A stretch of 64,000 nt of DNA from Luteibacter sp. 9135 (GTDB lineage Bacteria; Pseudomonadota; Gammaproteobacteria; Xanthomonadales; Rhodanobacteraceae), in assembly GCF_000745005.1 (NCBI RefSeq), contig NZ_JQNB01000001.1, positions 3,651,501 to 3,715,500 of the forward strand, given 5' to 3'. Position numbers and translations under genes: made by a program. Below are positions 1 through 8,445 of the stretch, piece by piece; the first letter of the stretch is position 1, and each line of letters starts with the position of its first letter. Under the pieces are notes generated by a model, which worked only from the letters and a program-made list of their open reading frames with translations, was not told the origin of the DNA and searched no databases.

Positions 1-2
1 CC

Positions 3-1187
3 TACACGCAGCTGGCAGCCAAGCTCCAGGCATTCCGCGCCACCTTGCCTGAGAGCATGCGCCAAAGCCATCCGCCAGGAGAACGAGCATCCGTCGACTA
101 TTCGGGCGAGCGGCCGTTCTACTTCAACGTCACCACACAGGAAAAGGTCTTCGTCGAGCTGTTCGTGGGCGTGCTCAACAGCTCCAGCCTCATCTTCGCC
201 ACATGCACGCCATCGCAGAAAGTTCCGGACTTCATCGAAGCCCATGTCCGGATGCTCGCTTACTTCGGTGGCGCGCCGATGGTGCTGGTTCCGGATAATC
301 TGAAGTCCGCCGTGGTGCGTGCGGGCAAACGGCCGGTCATCCAGCGCTCGTATGCGGAGTTAGCCCGGCATTACGGCTGCGCAGTGATGCCGGCGCGTCC
401 TTATCGGCCTCAAGACAAAGCAGTGGCGGAAGTCAGCGTCAAGCTGGTGCAACAAGACATATTGGTGTCGTTACGCTCGCAGCGGTTCTACTCCATTGAC
501 GACCTCAATGAAGCCGTCGCCAGGGAGCTTGAAGTATTGAACGCGCGGCCGATGAAAAAGGACGGGCGTAGCCGCCGCAAGCGCTTTGAGCTGTTGGATA
601 AGCTGGCATTGCGTCCGCTTCCGATGGAACCGTATGAATACGCAGAGTGGGTGCCCGTGCCTACCGTGCCGAAGGATTACCACATCAGCGTGCAAGGGCA
701 TTTCTATTCCGTGCCTCATCGCCTAATTGGCCAGTCAGTCGAGGCCCGAGTGCTGCGGGACCGGGTGGAAATGTTCCATGACCAACGACTGGTGGCGTCC
801 CATACCCGTAGCAGTGAGGTGGGGAACCACACGACCACGCCATCTCACCAGCCAGAGGCACATCGGGCCCAGGCCGAGCGAAGTCCCGAGGGTATGCGGC
901 TATGGGCGAAGCGGGCGGGCCCCGCGGTGCTCCGGTTGGTGGTGGCCCAGCTCGACCAGGGGCAGCCCTTCCTAGGCATGCCGGCGTGCGAAGAATTGAA
1001 GGCGTTAGCGGGCAAACACGGAACCGTGGCGTTGGAGCGTGCGTGTCAAAACGCATTTGACCTGCGCACACCGACCCTGACCACGGTCAAACGGGTGTTG
1101 GCGGAGGCCGCCACCAATGCTAAAGGGCCGCCGCGCTCCCGGTTCACCGTCAGCGCGAAGCAACTGCGTGGGGGTGCCTCATGTTGA
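3..1187 (+). CDS. istA: IS21 transposase IstA, C-terminal part (5' end outside window)
   Basis: This is the DDE transposase that catalyses strand transfer of the element. The frame is open to the left edge of the window, so the N-terminal helix-turn-helix region is missing from view. The catalytic core is visible: an aspartate in the VDYSG motif, a second in LVPDNLKSAV, and a glutamate in KAVAEVSVK about 35 residues after the second, so the DDE triad looks intact. A C-terminal beta-rich domain (YHISVQGHFYSVP) is also typical. The stop codon overlaps the start of istB by seven bases (ATGTTGA), which suggests translational coupling. Nothing visible suggests that the gene is inactive. Confidence 0.9.
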   Translation, partial: YTQLAAKLQAFRATLPESMRQSHPPGERASVDYSGERPFYFNVTTQEKVFVELFVGVLNSSSLIFATCTPSQKVPDFIEAHVRMLAYFGGAPMVLVPDNLKSAVVRAGKRPVIQRSYAELARHYGCAVMPARPYRPQDKAVAEVSVKLVQQDILVSLRSQRFYSIDDLNEAVARELEVLNARPMKKDGRSRRKRFELLDKLALRPLPMEPYEYAEWVPVPTVPKDYHISVQGHFYSVPHRLIGQSVEARVLRDRVEMFHDQRLVASHTRSSEVGNHTTTPSHQPEAHRAQAERSPEGMRLWAKRAGPAVLRLVVAQLDQGQPFLGMPACEELKALAGKHGTVALERACQNAFDLRTPTLTTVKRVLAEAATNAKGPPRSRFTVSAKQLRGGASC

Positions 1188-1921
1188 ACGACGCCTCCGC
1201 CGCTTTGCGGCGCATCCGCATGCACGCCATGGCGGACCGATTAGAGCAATGGCTGGACGACCCGAGCACCCGGCACGGCTCCACGATTGCTTGCCTGGTG
1301 GCCTTGGCCGAATTCCACGAGCAGGCCATCGCTGGCCAGCGGGCGTCCACCTTTTTGCGCCGGTCCGAGCTAGCCCCTGGCATCAGCGTTGAGCAGGTGT
1401 GGACGGGCCAGGCGCGCGGTCTGACTAAGAAGCTCTTGGCAGACCTCAAAGAGTGCGAGTGGCTGCGCCGTGGCCAGAATGTCGTGGTCACCGGAGCGAC
1501 GGGGGTGGGCAAAACCTACCTCGCCACCGCGCTGTCGCGGCATGCGGTGGTCGCTCACGGCGCGCGTGTCGTCCATCACCGCACGTCTGAGCTAATACGG
1601 AAATGTGCGGAAGCCGAGCGCGCCGGCACGTGGGAAAAGTGGCTCAAGGATTTGAAACGTCCTGACTTGGTGGTGTTGGAGAACTTCGCATTGGAGCCAG
1701 TGACCTTAGACGACACCCGGCGATTGGTAGAGTGGCTGGATGGGCGCAACCGCAACGGCAAGGCGACGCTCGTAGTTGCACCGACGCCGCCAGACGAATG
1801 GGATGCCTACTTTGCCGGCGACATTGCCAGAGGGCAGCTGCTTCGTCGCGTGTTGGACGGCAGCACAGTCATCGAGCTGAACCCGGTAGCAAAGACCCGA
1901 AAAGCGAGTATCACTATGTAA
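1181..1921 (+). CDS. istB: IS21 transposition helper ATPase IstB
   Basis: IstB is the AAA+ ATPase that assembles on target DNA and activates the IstA transposase. The 246-residue length fits the family. A Walker A motif GATGVGKT lies at residues 105-112. The Walker B position, normally ending in two aspartates, reads LVVLEN near residues 163-168, so the usual DD is replaced by E-N. This may reduce ATP hydrolysis or may be a subfamily feature. The gene starts inside the end of istA. A rho-independent terminator lies about 45 bases downstream. Confidence 0.9.
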   Translation: MLNDASAALRRIRMHAMADRLEQWLDDPSTRHGSTIACLVALAEFHEQAIAGQRASTFLRRSELAPGISVEQVWTGQARGLTKKLLADLKECEWLRRGQNVVVTGATGVGKTYLATALSRHAVVAHGARVVHHRTSELIRKCAEAERAGTWEKWLKDLKRPDLVVLENFALEPVTLDDTRRLVEWLDGRNRNGKATLVVAPTPPDEWDAYFAGDIARGQLLRRVLDGSTVIELNPVAKTRKASITM

Positions 1922-1922
1922 G

Positions 1923-2201
1923 TTCCGGTTTAACCGTGAAGCTATTCTGGAAATCGTGACAACGTGAAGCCTCGCAACTTGCGGGGCTTTTTCGTGCTTC
2001 TGAAAATCATCGATTTCCGGAATGGGCGACAGAGATTTACAGAACACCCTTATCTAGGGGCGCCGGCGCCTCTTGAGCGAACCCTTGGCGCGCAACGACT
2101 TGGAAGCGATTTCCGGAATTGGAAAGCAACTAAACCGGAATATGCAGGTGGATAATCCGGCATCGGTTTTCATCAATTCTGGAAATACATGTAAACCAGA
2201 A
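1923..2201 (+). repeat. Repeated TTCCGGAA-like motifs of the IS21 right end
   Basis: Several related short motifs lie in this non-coding tail. A perfect 13-base direct repeat CGATTTCCGGAAT occurs at 2011-2023 and 2107-2119. TTCCGGTTTA at 1923-1932 recurs inverted as TAAACCGGAA at 2131-2140 and, with one change, at 2192-2201. TTCTGGAAAT occurs at 1945 and 2177. Multiple internal repeats at the ends are a known IS21 feature and probably bind the transposase. The rest of the gap up to 2345 holds no gene that I can see. Confidence 0.6.
1967..1992 (+). terminator. Rho-independent terminator after istB
   Basis: AAGCCTCGCAA pairs with TTGCGGGGCTT (one G-U pair) across a one- to five-base loop, and the stem runs into five T residues. 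It would end istAB transcription. Confidence 0.75.
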
Positions 2202-2345
2202 CGGAAACCCATGGCGCGCCGCGTGATGAACGCCTGATTTCTTGCCGATTTCGCATACTTCGTCACATCAGTTACCGCCTCCGAACTTATAGACAGCCAT
2301 GCGACGCGCGCCCTAGAGTTGGTGTTCAAGGACAGGGGAAAACAA

Positions 2346-4106
2346 ATGGCGGTTTACATCACTTCGGTCGACGTCCGGAACTACCGGTCGTGCAAATCCA
2401 CTGCGCTCACGCTGTCGCCTTACACGCCAATTGTGGGACGCAACAACTGCGGCAAGAGCAACGTGGTTGCTGCCTTACAGTGGCTGGTCCGTAAGACGAA
2501 ACTGGGCGAGGAAGACTTTAATGCTGCCGACGGGGCGGTCGAGGTCATTGGAACACTCGACCACATCACGGCCGAGGACCTAGGTGTGGTCGCAGACAAA
2601 CACCGCAAGTCTATTGAGCCCTACATTCGCGACGGCAAGCTCTCCATCAAGCGTAGCCAGGCTACGGCAGCCGATACGGCGAAACTTTCGGTGCTCAATC
2701 CGGACAACGGGGAGTGGGTGCCAAACCCCACCGGCATCGACAATGCCCTGAGTGAACTCTTCCCGGAGCCCATCCACATCGGCGCGATGGAAGACGCCGC
2801 CGAGGATGCGAGCAAAGCCAAGACCTCCACGACGATTGGCAAGCTGCTGGCCGCAATGCTCGAAACCATCCGTGACCGACACGACGCCGACCTGCAAGTT
2901 CACCTGGGCGCCATTACCTCGCGACTATCCGCCAAGGGGGCCGACCGGTTTGCCGAACTGCACGACATCGATGCCTCCATCAACACCAAGGTCAAAGATC
3001 TCTTCCCTGGCGTCTCGGTGCGCCTGGACTTTCCCGTGCCGGTGCTCGAAGAGTTGATTAAGGCTGGCACGGTGCGTGTATTTGAAGATGACGACGCCGA
3101 CGGCGAAGGCCGAGCCTTTAACTCATTTGGTCACGGCTCCCAACGAGCCATCCAGATGGCGCTGGTTCGGCACCTGGCCGAGCTTCGCCGCGGACAAGCC
3201 ATCCATGGCGGTGTAACGCTCTTGCTCATTGATGAGCCGGAACTTTATTTGCACCCCTTCGCAGTGGAACACATCCGCGAAGCACTGAAGACCCTTTCGA
3301 CGAGCGGCTACCAAGTGGTGTTCACGACGCACTCGGCCCAGATGATTACACCGACCGATGCGCCGGCTACTGTGCTCATGACCAAAACCCATGCGGCGGG
3401 CACGGTGGCGCGCAAACGCCTGTCGGACGCACTCAACATTGTGGTGCCACGCGCGGAACACCAAATCGGCTTACTGTTCGAACTCACCAACGCCGGCCAG
3501 GTCTTCTTCGCGGACCGCGTTGTCCTCGCCGAAGGTAAAACCGAACTCCGTCTGTTGCCGCACATCTTCAAACACGCTTCGGGGCGCACTCTAGGTCAAG
3601 CTGGCATCGCACTCGTGGCGCAGACCGGGGTCAACGACACCAAAAAGTCGATGAGCGTGCTGGCCGCGATGGACATCCCGGTATCGGCCATTGTTGACCT
3701 GGACTTTGCATTTCATGGCGGTGTTACCCACGGCTACCTTCAGGCAAACGACCCGGACATCCTCGCGTGTAAACAGTTGCTTGCTCAACTACAGCCCCAA
3801 CACGGGTTTGCCCTCGATGCGGCTGGCCTTCCCATGAAGAACGGCGGCATGCTGCCCGCAAAGGTGTTCGAATTGCTTGCGGCGCAACCAGGAGCGGTTG
3901 CACCGATTCAGGGGTTAGCCGCCAAGCTTCGCGCGCAGCAGGTTTGGCTTTGGACCAGCGGTGCCATTGAAGCGCACCTTGGCCTGGCTGGAAAAACGGA
4001 GACCGACTGGGCCCAGTTCCAATTGGACTGCGACCAGCAGGGGCTTGCCGCGTCGGCCAGGGATGCCAACAGCATTACCGCTTTAGTGGAGTGGATGGTG
4101 TCTTAG
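2346..4106 (+). CDS. OLD-family ATP-dependent endonuclease (AAA ATPase plus TOPRIM)
   Basis: OLD proteins join an ABC-type ATPase to a C-terminal TOPRIM nuclease and act in phage exclusion (P2 Old, GajA of Gabija) or DNA processing. The 586-residue protein shows Walker A GRNNCGKS at 31-38, a signature-like SFGHGSQR near 260-266, Walker B LLLIDEPE with D296/E297, and a switch histidine H329 (TTHS). The TOPRIM elements are LAEGKTE (E396) and a DLD pair (D451, D453). I chose ATG 2346 because AGGGGAA lies just upstream and the beta strand VYITSVDVRNYRS follows; a TTG nine codons earlier is less likely. No UvrD-like helicase is adjacent, so this is not a standard Gabija pair. The neighbouring HEPN-motif gene is the likely partner, which is an inference. 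Confidence 0.88.
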   Translation: MAVYITSVDVRNYRSCKSTALTLSPYTPIVGRNNCGKSNVVAALQWLVRKTKLGEEDFNAADGAVEVIGTLDHITAEDLGVVADKHRKSIEPYIRDGKLSIKRSQATAADTAKLSVLNPDNGEWVPNPTGIDNALSELFPEPIHIGAMEDAAEDASKAKTSTTIGKLLAAMLETIRDRHDADLQVHLGAITSRLSAKGADRFAELHDIDASINTKVKDLFPGVSVRLDFPVPVLEELIKAGTVRVFEDDDADGEGRAFNSFGHGSQRAIQMALVRHLAELRRGQAIHGGVTLLLIDEPELYLHPFAVEHIREALKTLSTSGYQVVFTTHSAQMITPTDAPATVLMTKTHAAGTVARKRLSDALNIVVPRAEHQIGLLFELTNAGQVFFADRVVLAEGKTELRLLPHIFKHASGRTLGQAGIALVAQTGVNDTKKSMSVLAAMDIPVSAIVDLDFAFHGGVTHGYLQANDPDILACKQLLAQLQPQHGFALDAAGLPMKNGGMLPAKVFELLAAQPGAVAPIQGLAAKLRAQQVWLWTSGAIEAHLGLAGKTETDWAQFQLDCDQQGLAASARDANSITALVEWMVS

Positions 4107-4162
4107 GCGCCAGTGCCTAAGGTTGCTCGCTCACTTCACCCGACCTCTTTAGGTGGTGGCGC
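4107..4162 (+). other. Hairpin between the OLD and HEPN-motif genes
   Basis: GCGCCA at 4107-4112 and CCTAA at 4116-4120 pair with TGGCGC at 4157-4162 and TTAGG at 4149-4153, with a symmetric three-base internal loop. It begins right after the OLD stop codon. It could attenuate or end transcription between the two genes, but there is no T-run. Confidence 0.35.
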
Positions 4163-4211
4163 TAATCGTCTCTGTGGCTGAAAGAGCCGAAATATAAACG
4201 AGGGAGGGGGT

Positions 4212-5171
4212 ATGGCCGAAAGTCCGCTGTATCGGAACGCGCTAAACGCGATTCAAACCGGAGTTGAAGACTTCAACGTGGGGTCGCCAGAACGATTGGC
4301 TTCCGCAGTTCGAAACCTCACAGCCGGCATATTGCTACTGTGCAAGGAGAAGCTTCGGCGCCTGTCCCCCTACAACGAAATCTTAATTTGGAAGAACTTG
4401 AAGCCCAGCCTCGATGGGGATGGCGACGTGGTCCTCGAGCGCGTGGGACATACCACTGTCGATGTATCGGACATCGAGGGTCGGTTCAAGTCCTGCGGGG
4501 TCGAATGCGACGTTGCACTCCTCAAGAGCATATCGAAGGTCAGAAATGCGGTTGAACACCATTACGTTGAGGACGCTAATGCAATCCGGGGCGCCTTCGT
4601 CGATGGCCTGCGCTTTCTGACGAGCTTCATGCCCGAGCACCTGGGGGTAGACCCACGCGACGAACTCGATGCAGACGCGTGGGAATCACTTCTAGAGCAA
4701 AAAGGCGTTGAGGACGCGCTCAGAAAAGAGTGTCGAGCGACCTATCAGCATATGGATTGGCCCCCTGTGCTTCGAGAAGCCATCGAAAAGGTGGGCTGTC
4801 CGGAGTGCGGCTCTCATCTTGTGAAGCAAACGGATACGAAGAATACCAACCCATTTATCGCAAACTGGTCTTGCACGGCGTGTGGCTATTCGCAGGACAA
4901 TTCGGGTTGGGCTGCACAGATACTTGCCGACTACTTTGCGTCGTCAAGCTACTTAGCTGCAAAAGATGGAGACCGGGACCCGGTAGAGACCTGTCCAGAA
5001 TGCACCGAGGAGTCGTTCGTGCAGGACGAAGGCATGTGCCTATCATGCGGTTTCGAACTTGGTGATGCCGGAGAGTGCCTGGTTTGTTCAGAGCCTCTTG
5101 GTCTGGATGACTACGGCGAGTCACTGTGTTCCTACCATCGCTATATCGCTGAAAAGGAGCGCGACCGCTAA
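4212..5171 (+). CDS. Unknown protein with HEPN-type RNxxxH motif and C-terminal zinc ribbons
   Basis: I do not recognise a named family. The helical N-terminal half contains RNAVEH at residues 111-116 inside a predicted helix, which matches the R-N-x-x-x-H signature of HEPN ribonuclease domains. The C-terminal third has cysteine pairs C196/C199 with C221/C224, C261/C264 with C276/C279, and C289/C292 with C306/H309, which looks like three zinc ribbons. The start has a very strong ribosome site (GAGGGAGGGGG). The gene follows the OLD nuclease by 105 bases on the same strand. An RNase effector with a nucleic-acid or protein-binding zinc tail in a defence locus is a reasonable inference, not a demonstration. 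Another possibility is a HEPN-fold scaffold without catalysis. Confidence 0.75.
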   Translation: MAESPLYRNALNAIQTGVEDFNVGSPERLASAVRNLTAGILLLCKEKLRRLSPYNEILIWKNLKPSLDGDGDVVLERVGHTTVDVSDIEGRFKSCGVECDVALLKSISKVRNAVEHHYVEDANAIRGAFVDGLRFLTSFMPEHLGVDPRDELDADAWESLLEQKGVEDALRKECRATYQHMDWPPVLREAIEKVGCPECGSHLVKQTDTKNTNPFIANWSCTACGYSQDNSGWAAQILADYFASSSYLAAKDGDRDPVETCPECTEESFVQDEGMCLSCGFELGDAGECLVCSEPLGLDDYGESLCSYHRYIAEKERDR

Positions 5172-5268
5172 CGCGGGCGACGCTGATAATTCGCCCGCCA
5201 CGCAGTTGGTCAACGTGCTTGAGCGATGCGGTCAGCGTCATTTGATGCGAGAAAAATCGGCCTGATGC

Positions 5269-6048
5269 TTACCCCTCCAGTTCCATGCCCGTCTCCTCTC
5301 GCAGCACAGCAATGAGGCCTGGACAGCGCGGTTCAACCCGGTCGGTGAGGAACGACTGCACATAAGGCGCAACCCAATCTTCCGACCCGTATTCCGGTGT
5401 CATGCCGACGTCCAATGCGTCCGTGTAGTCGGACGACATCATGTTGTGACCGCCCAAGCAGAAGGTATACGCCAGGTGCAGCACGATAATGTCCAGGGTG
5501 TCAGAGCCCAGCTGCGCCATCCATTGTTCTCGGCTTTTGATGCGAACGCGCCCATCGTTTAGCATTAAGTGGGTCAAGAAATTGTGGTGCGTGTGGTCAT
5601 TGCACCGCTCCCGAATGCCCGCGTAGTCGAGCTGGCCCAAGCATGGTCGGACCGGCGCCAACTCGACAGCCGCATCCACATACTTTGCGATGACCCCCGT
5701 CCTGGGGAGCGCCTTCGTTCCGGTTATCCACCCATCGATGTGTTCCAGCGGTGGCTTACCGGGCTCGGCATTTTTACTGAGGTAAAGTGCAATGTAGGTT
5801 CCCACCAGCGCCGCGTCGTAGAGCTTTCGCGCCAATGCATAAGCATCATTGAGACTCCCTGCGGTCACTAGCATCGCCATGCTTTTTAGGGTGGATGCCA
5901 TCGACGACATCAAGTAGGTATCCAAACTCAAAATAGAGCGTGTGCCCACGGGAATAAATGACATGACGCCAAAGCTTAGGTTGTCGTAAAACTCCGCATA
6001 CGCTTTGAAATTTGCCGCCATTGACTGGGCTGCCTGGCTCTCCATCAT
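5269..6048 (-). CDS. Unknown mainly helical protein, possibly DUF5677/HEPN-like
   Basis: The 259-residue protein is predicted to be nearly all helical, with no signal peptide. The segment LARKLYDAALVGTYIALYL resembles the long central helix of DUF5677-type proteins, and IRERCNDHTHH at about 145-155 gives an arginine followed by several histidines, as in HEPN-like folds. The similarity is weak and I do not assign a function. The start has AGGGAG a few bases upstream of two consecutive ATG codons. It converges on the HEPN-motif gene, leaving about 97 bases between the stop codons, and sits inside the same accessory block. Confidence 0.6.
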   Translation of the reverse strand: MMESQAAQSMAANFKAYAEFYDNLSFGVMSFIPVGTRSILSLDTYLMSSMASTLKSMAMLVTAGSLNDAYALARKLYDAALVGTYIALYLSKNAEPGKPPLEHIDGWITGTKALPRTGVIAKYVDAAVELAPVRPCLGQLDYAGIRERCNDHTHHNFLTHLMLNDGRVRIKSREQWMAQLGSDTLDIIVLHLAYTFCLGGHNMMSSDYTDALDVGMTPEYGSEDWVAPYVQSFLTDRVEPRCPGLIAVLREETGMELEG

Positions 6049-6211
6049 CGCTCCCTTGCTTAGGTGTGACCCGAGGCCACTCTACTCGCCTCTCGTGCTA
6101 GAACTTTAAGTCGGTGACGGGCAACCGGGCATCATCGGTTGCGCGGCGGTAACCCAGCTGCGGTGCGCCGTTCCCAACCCGTCACTACGTGCCTGAAACG
6201 AGGCATCATGA

Positions 6212-7978
6212 CTAACCCATCCGAGGCCGGAGACTCGCGATGGCGACCTCATCGTGCTTACCACGATACCCCGTCGAAGCCGCATCCTCGTCGTCACTTT
6301 CGCGGTCCGACTCGATTGGAGGCACGGCCGAGGCCAACGCCGGTTCGAGCCACACCTTCTCCTCGTCGTCGGCCGCGCCCAACAGCTGCGCGCCATAGAC
6401 GGCATCAAGGTCTACCAGGCCGGTGGTTGCTTCCCGCAGTCGCTGCTCAAGGCGGCCCTGACGATGGCGCAGCGGCCGGGCTTCCTCGTCGAGGGCGATA
6501 AAGGCCTTGGCGTGCCGGGACACGTTGGCATCCAAAATGAGCGCATGTCCGCCATGGTCGCGGGCCTGTGCCCGCAGCATTTGCCAGGGTGCTGGACCTG
6601 TGTCATTTCCCGCCCATGCCTGAGTGGCTGCCATGCGCAACGGGTGAGCCGCCGCCCACTCATCGGCGGCCTGCTTCGCTTGGGTGACCAGGGCACGGCT
6701 GATATCGCGCTCCATTTCATTGTCCGTTTTCGCTGCACGCTCTCGGTCCATACGCGCGACGAGGTCGCGAAGGCTTCGCGCGACCGAAAAAAGCGCGCGC
6801 AGTGTGCGTTCAATGATGCGAAGCCACCCATGCGCTTCATTGCGCACGTCGTCGTCCTCAAGCGCTGCGGCCGTCGCGTCCGCCGTCATGGCGATGAACC
6901 GTGCCAGCAACGAGCCCGATGCCGGCGCCGGAAGCGCGTGGTTGCCGTTCCGCACCGGCACGAACCGGATGGGGTCGCGGCCTGCATTCAAGGGGTCGGC
7001 GCCCCACTCTGCGGCGTTCCACGCACGCACTCGCGTTTCGCCACGGTCGGGGCTAAACGTAATCATGGCAACGTCGGGAATGGGCAGCGGCTGAACCATC
7101 GGCTTCATCGTCGCAGGGGCCACCGCTCCCGATTCAATCGGGACGATCGGTCGCGCGGCATGCGCCGTTTGGTCGGCCCCGCTCACGACCGTGGAGGACC
7201 GCACCAGGTCGCGCAGCCGGTCGCCTTTCCATGTGCGCAGGCCCTTGCGCTCCATGGCTGTCGCCGCGCGCCCGAGCGTCGGCTGCGCTTTGATGTCGAG
7301 CCCAAGGCGCGCGTAGCTTAAATACTCATAGGTGGGCGGAAGGTTCTGCGCGGCGGCGAACTCGTTGGCGAGCGATGCCCAGTGTGCGTTCAACTGTTCG
7401 ACGAACTGCGCTGACGTCCGCTTGTTCGACAACATCGACAGCTTCTCGCCCATGCCCGCCGCGCCGGTGGCGCCCTCGCCACGCGCATCGACCGTGAAGT
7501 CGAGCTTCCGCGTGGGGAAATACAGATGCGCGTGGAAGCCCTGAAGCTCTATCGGTTTGACGGACCCGAGTGCATCGCGGTCAGCGTCGCGATGCAAGCC
7601 CAGCGAAACGGCGGTATGCAATCTGTCGGCGATGAACCGCGCCATGCGTTCCGCAAGTGCGCTGGCGGCCTCATCATGCAAGCCGAACGGGATGGGGATA
7701 CGGTAGTCCCTGGCTACTTGCGCATCCTTACGTCGCTCCGCCGCTTCGACCTTGTTCCAAAGGAGTTCGGGGTCGGTTGCCCAAGCGGGAGCGCCCGGCG
7801 GCGCCACCGTCAAAGCACGCACGATTTCTTCGCCAAGCTGCCGCTTTCGGTAGTCATGCCAAAGCCCGGTGCGTTGGTCGTAAAGCTTCAGACCTAAGCG
7901 ATAGGCCACACCCGCCACCGCCGAATGACCGGCGGCGCGGGAGTGGGTTTCGAGATGAGGGCGAGCGTGTCGTGTCAT
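6212..7978 (-). CDS. MobA/MobL-family conjugative relaxase
   Basis: Relaxases of this family nick one strand at oriT and stay covalently attached to pilot DNA into the recipient. The first 260 residues show the family pattern: HSRAAGHSAVAGVAYRLG with the candidate catalytic tyrosine Y26, LLWNKVEAAERRKDAQVARDY near 72-92, the metal-binding GFHAHLYFPTR (H149, H151), and PTLGRAATAMERKG. In most relatives the segment before HAH reads N-P; here it is G-F. The remaining 300 residues are charged and helical without a recognisable primase or helicase. I chose ATG 7978 with AAGGAAGA upstream rather than the TTG one codon earlier. No type IV secretion genes are visible, so the element would need a helper. 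Confidence 0.88.
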   Translation of the reverse strand: MTRHARPHLETHSRAAGHSAVAGVAYRLGLKLYDQRTGLWHDYRKRQLGEEIVRALTVAPPGAPAWATDPELLWNKVEAAERRKDAQVARDYRIPIPFGLHDEAASALAERMARFIADRLHTAVSLGLHRDADRDALGSVKPIELQGFHAHLYFPTRKLDFTVDARGEGATGAAGMGEKLSMLSNKRTSAQFVEQLNAHWASLANEFAAAQNLPPTYEYLSYARLGLDIKAQPTLGRAATAMERKGLRTWKGDRLRDLVRSSTVVSGADQTAHAARPIVPIESGAVAPATMKPMVQPLPIPDVAMITFSPDRGETRVRAWNAAEWGADPLNAGRDPIRFVPVRNGNHALPAPASGSLLARFIAMTADATAAALEDDDVRNEAHGWLRIIERTLRALFSVARSLRDLVARMDRERAAKTDNEMERDISRALVTQAKQAADEWAAAHPLRMAATQAWAGNDTGPAPWQMLRAQARDHGGHALILDANVSRHAKAFIALDEEARPLRHRQGRLEQRLREATTGLVDLDAVYGAQLLGAADDEEKVWLEPALASAVPPIESDRESDDEDAASTGYRGKHDEVAIASLRPRMG

Positions 7979-8445
7979 CAAATCTTCCTTAAAGAGGCCA
8001 CTGCGGCAAGCGCCATGGCAAATGGTCGTCCCGACCTAATAACAGCAGCGTGTGCCCCAGCCCACTGGACAGCCCGCCCCCTTAATGACATCAAAGCAGA
8101 AACGGACCACATGTCAAGCAAACTTGACATGTCCTTTCACCACAGATGAGGAAGAGCTTTGGGCACAGCTCATGCTCGGCTTGGACGCTTAGCGTTGGCT
8201 CCGCAGGACGCGTTGCAATCGTAGAATGCTAAGACGCGCTCTGGCTCTAGGCATCTGCGTCCGCATTGGCCCGTCTCTAGATTCCCGCTCTGCGTTTTGC
8301 TAGATTTCGGCAAGGCGTGGTCAACGCCTGCTGCTCACCTCGGCAAACCCTAACGGGACGACATCCACCCAACTTCGTCTGATTCCCCACCTGTGGCGGA
8401 TCTGGGCAGTGAGCATCTGGCTTTCGCACACAGTCGGAGTCAGTC
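7979..8445. other. 467-base non-coding region upstream of the relaxase, candidate oriT region
   Basis: This divergent gap between the relaxase and the next gene holds a perfect inverted repeat at 8109-8132 and probably the promoters of both flanking genes. A 35-codon open frame starts at 8085, but it lacks a ribosome site and is probably spurious. Relaxase genes usually lie next to their nick site, so oriT is expected here; I cannot name the nick position. Confidence 0.45.
8109..8132. repeat. Perfect 10-base inverted repeat upstream of the relaxase
   Basis: ACATGTCAAG and CTTGACATGT are separated by four bases. The position, about 130 bases before the relaxase start, fits an oriT hairpin or an operator for a dimeric regulator of the mob gene. 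Confidence 0.55.

Larger units (their letters stand above)
1..2206 (+). mobile_element. IS21-family insertion sequence, right-hand part, cut by window start
   Basis: The overlapping istA and istB genes followed by a non-coding tail rich in short repeats are typical of IS21-family elements, which carry several copies of a short sequence inside each end. The left end and the start of istA lie outside the window. The right boundary is only estimated from the last repeat near 2201, because no terminal inverted repeat partner or target duplication can be checked here. Confidence 0.7.

Noticed and set aside
2346..5171. Gabija system
   Set aside because: The nuclease is GajA-like, but the neighbour is not a UvrD-type helicase; it has a HEPN motif and zinc ribbons.
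8085..8192. 35-codon frame upstream of the relaxase ending in an acidic helical stretch
   Set aside because: No ribosome site, very short, and it contains the perfect inverted repeat, which is better explained as oriT or operator DNA.
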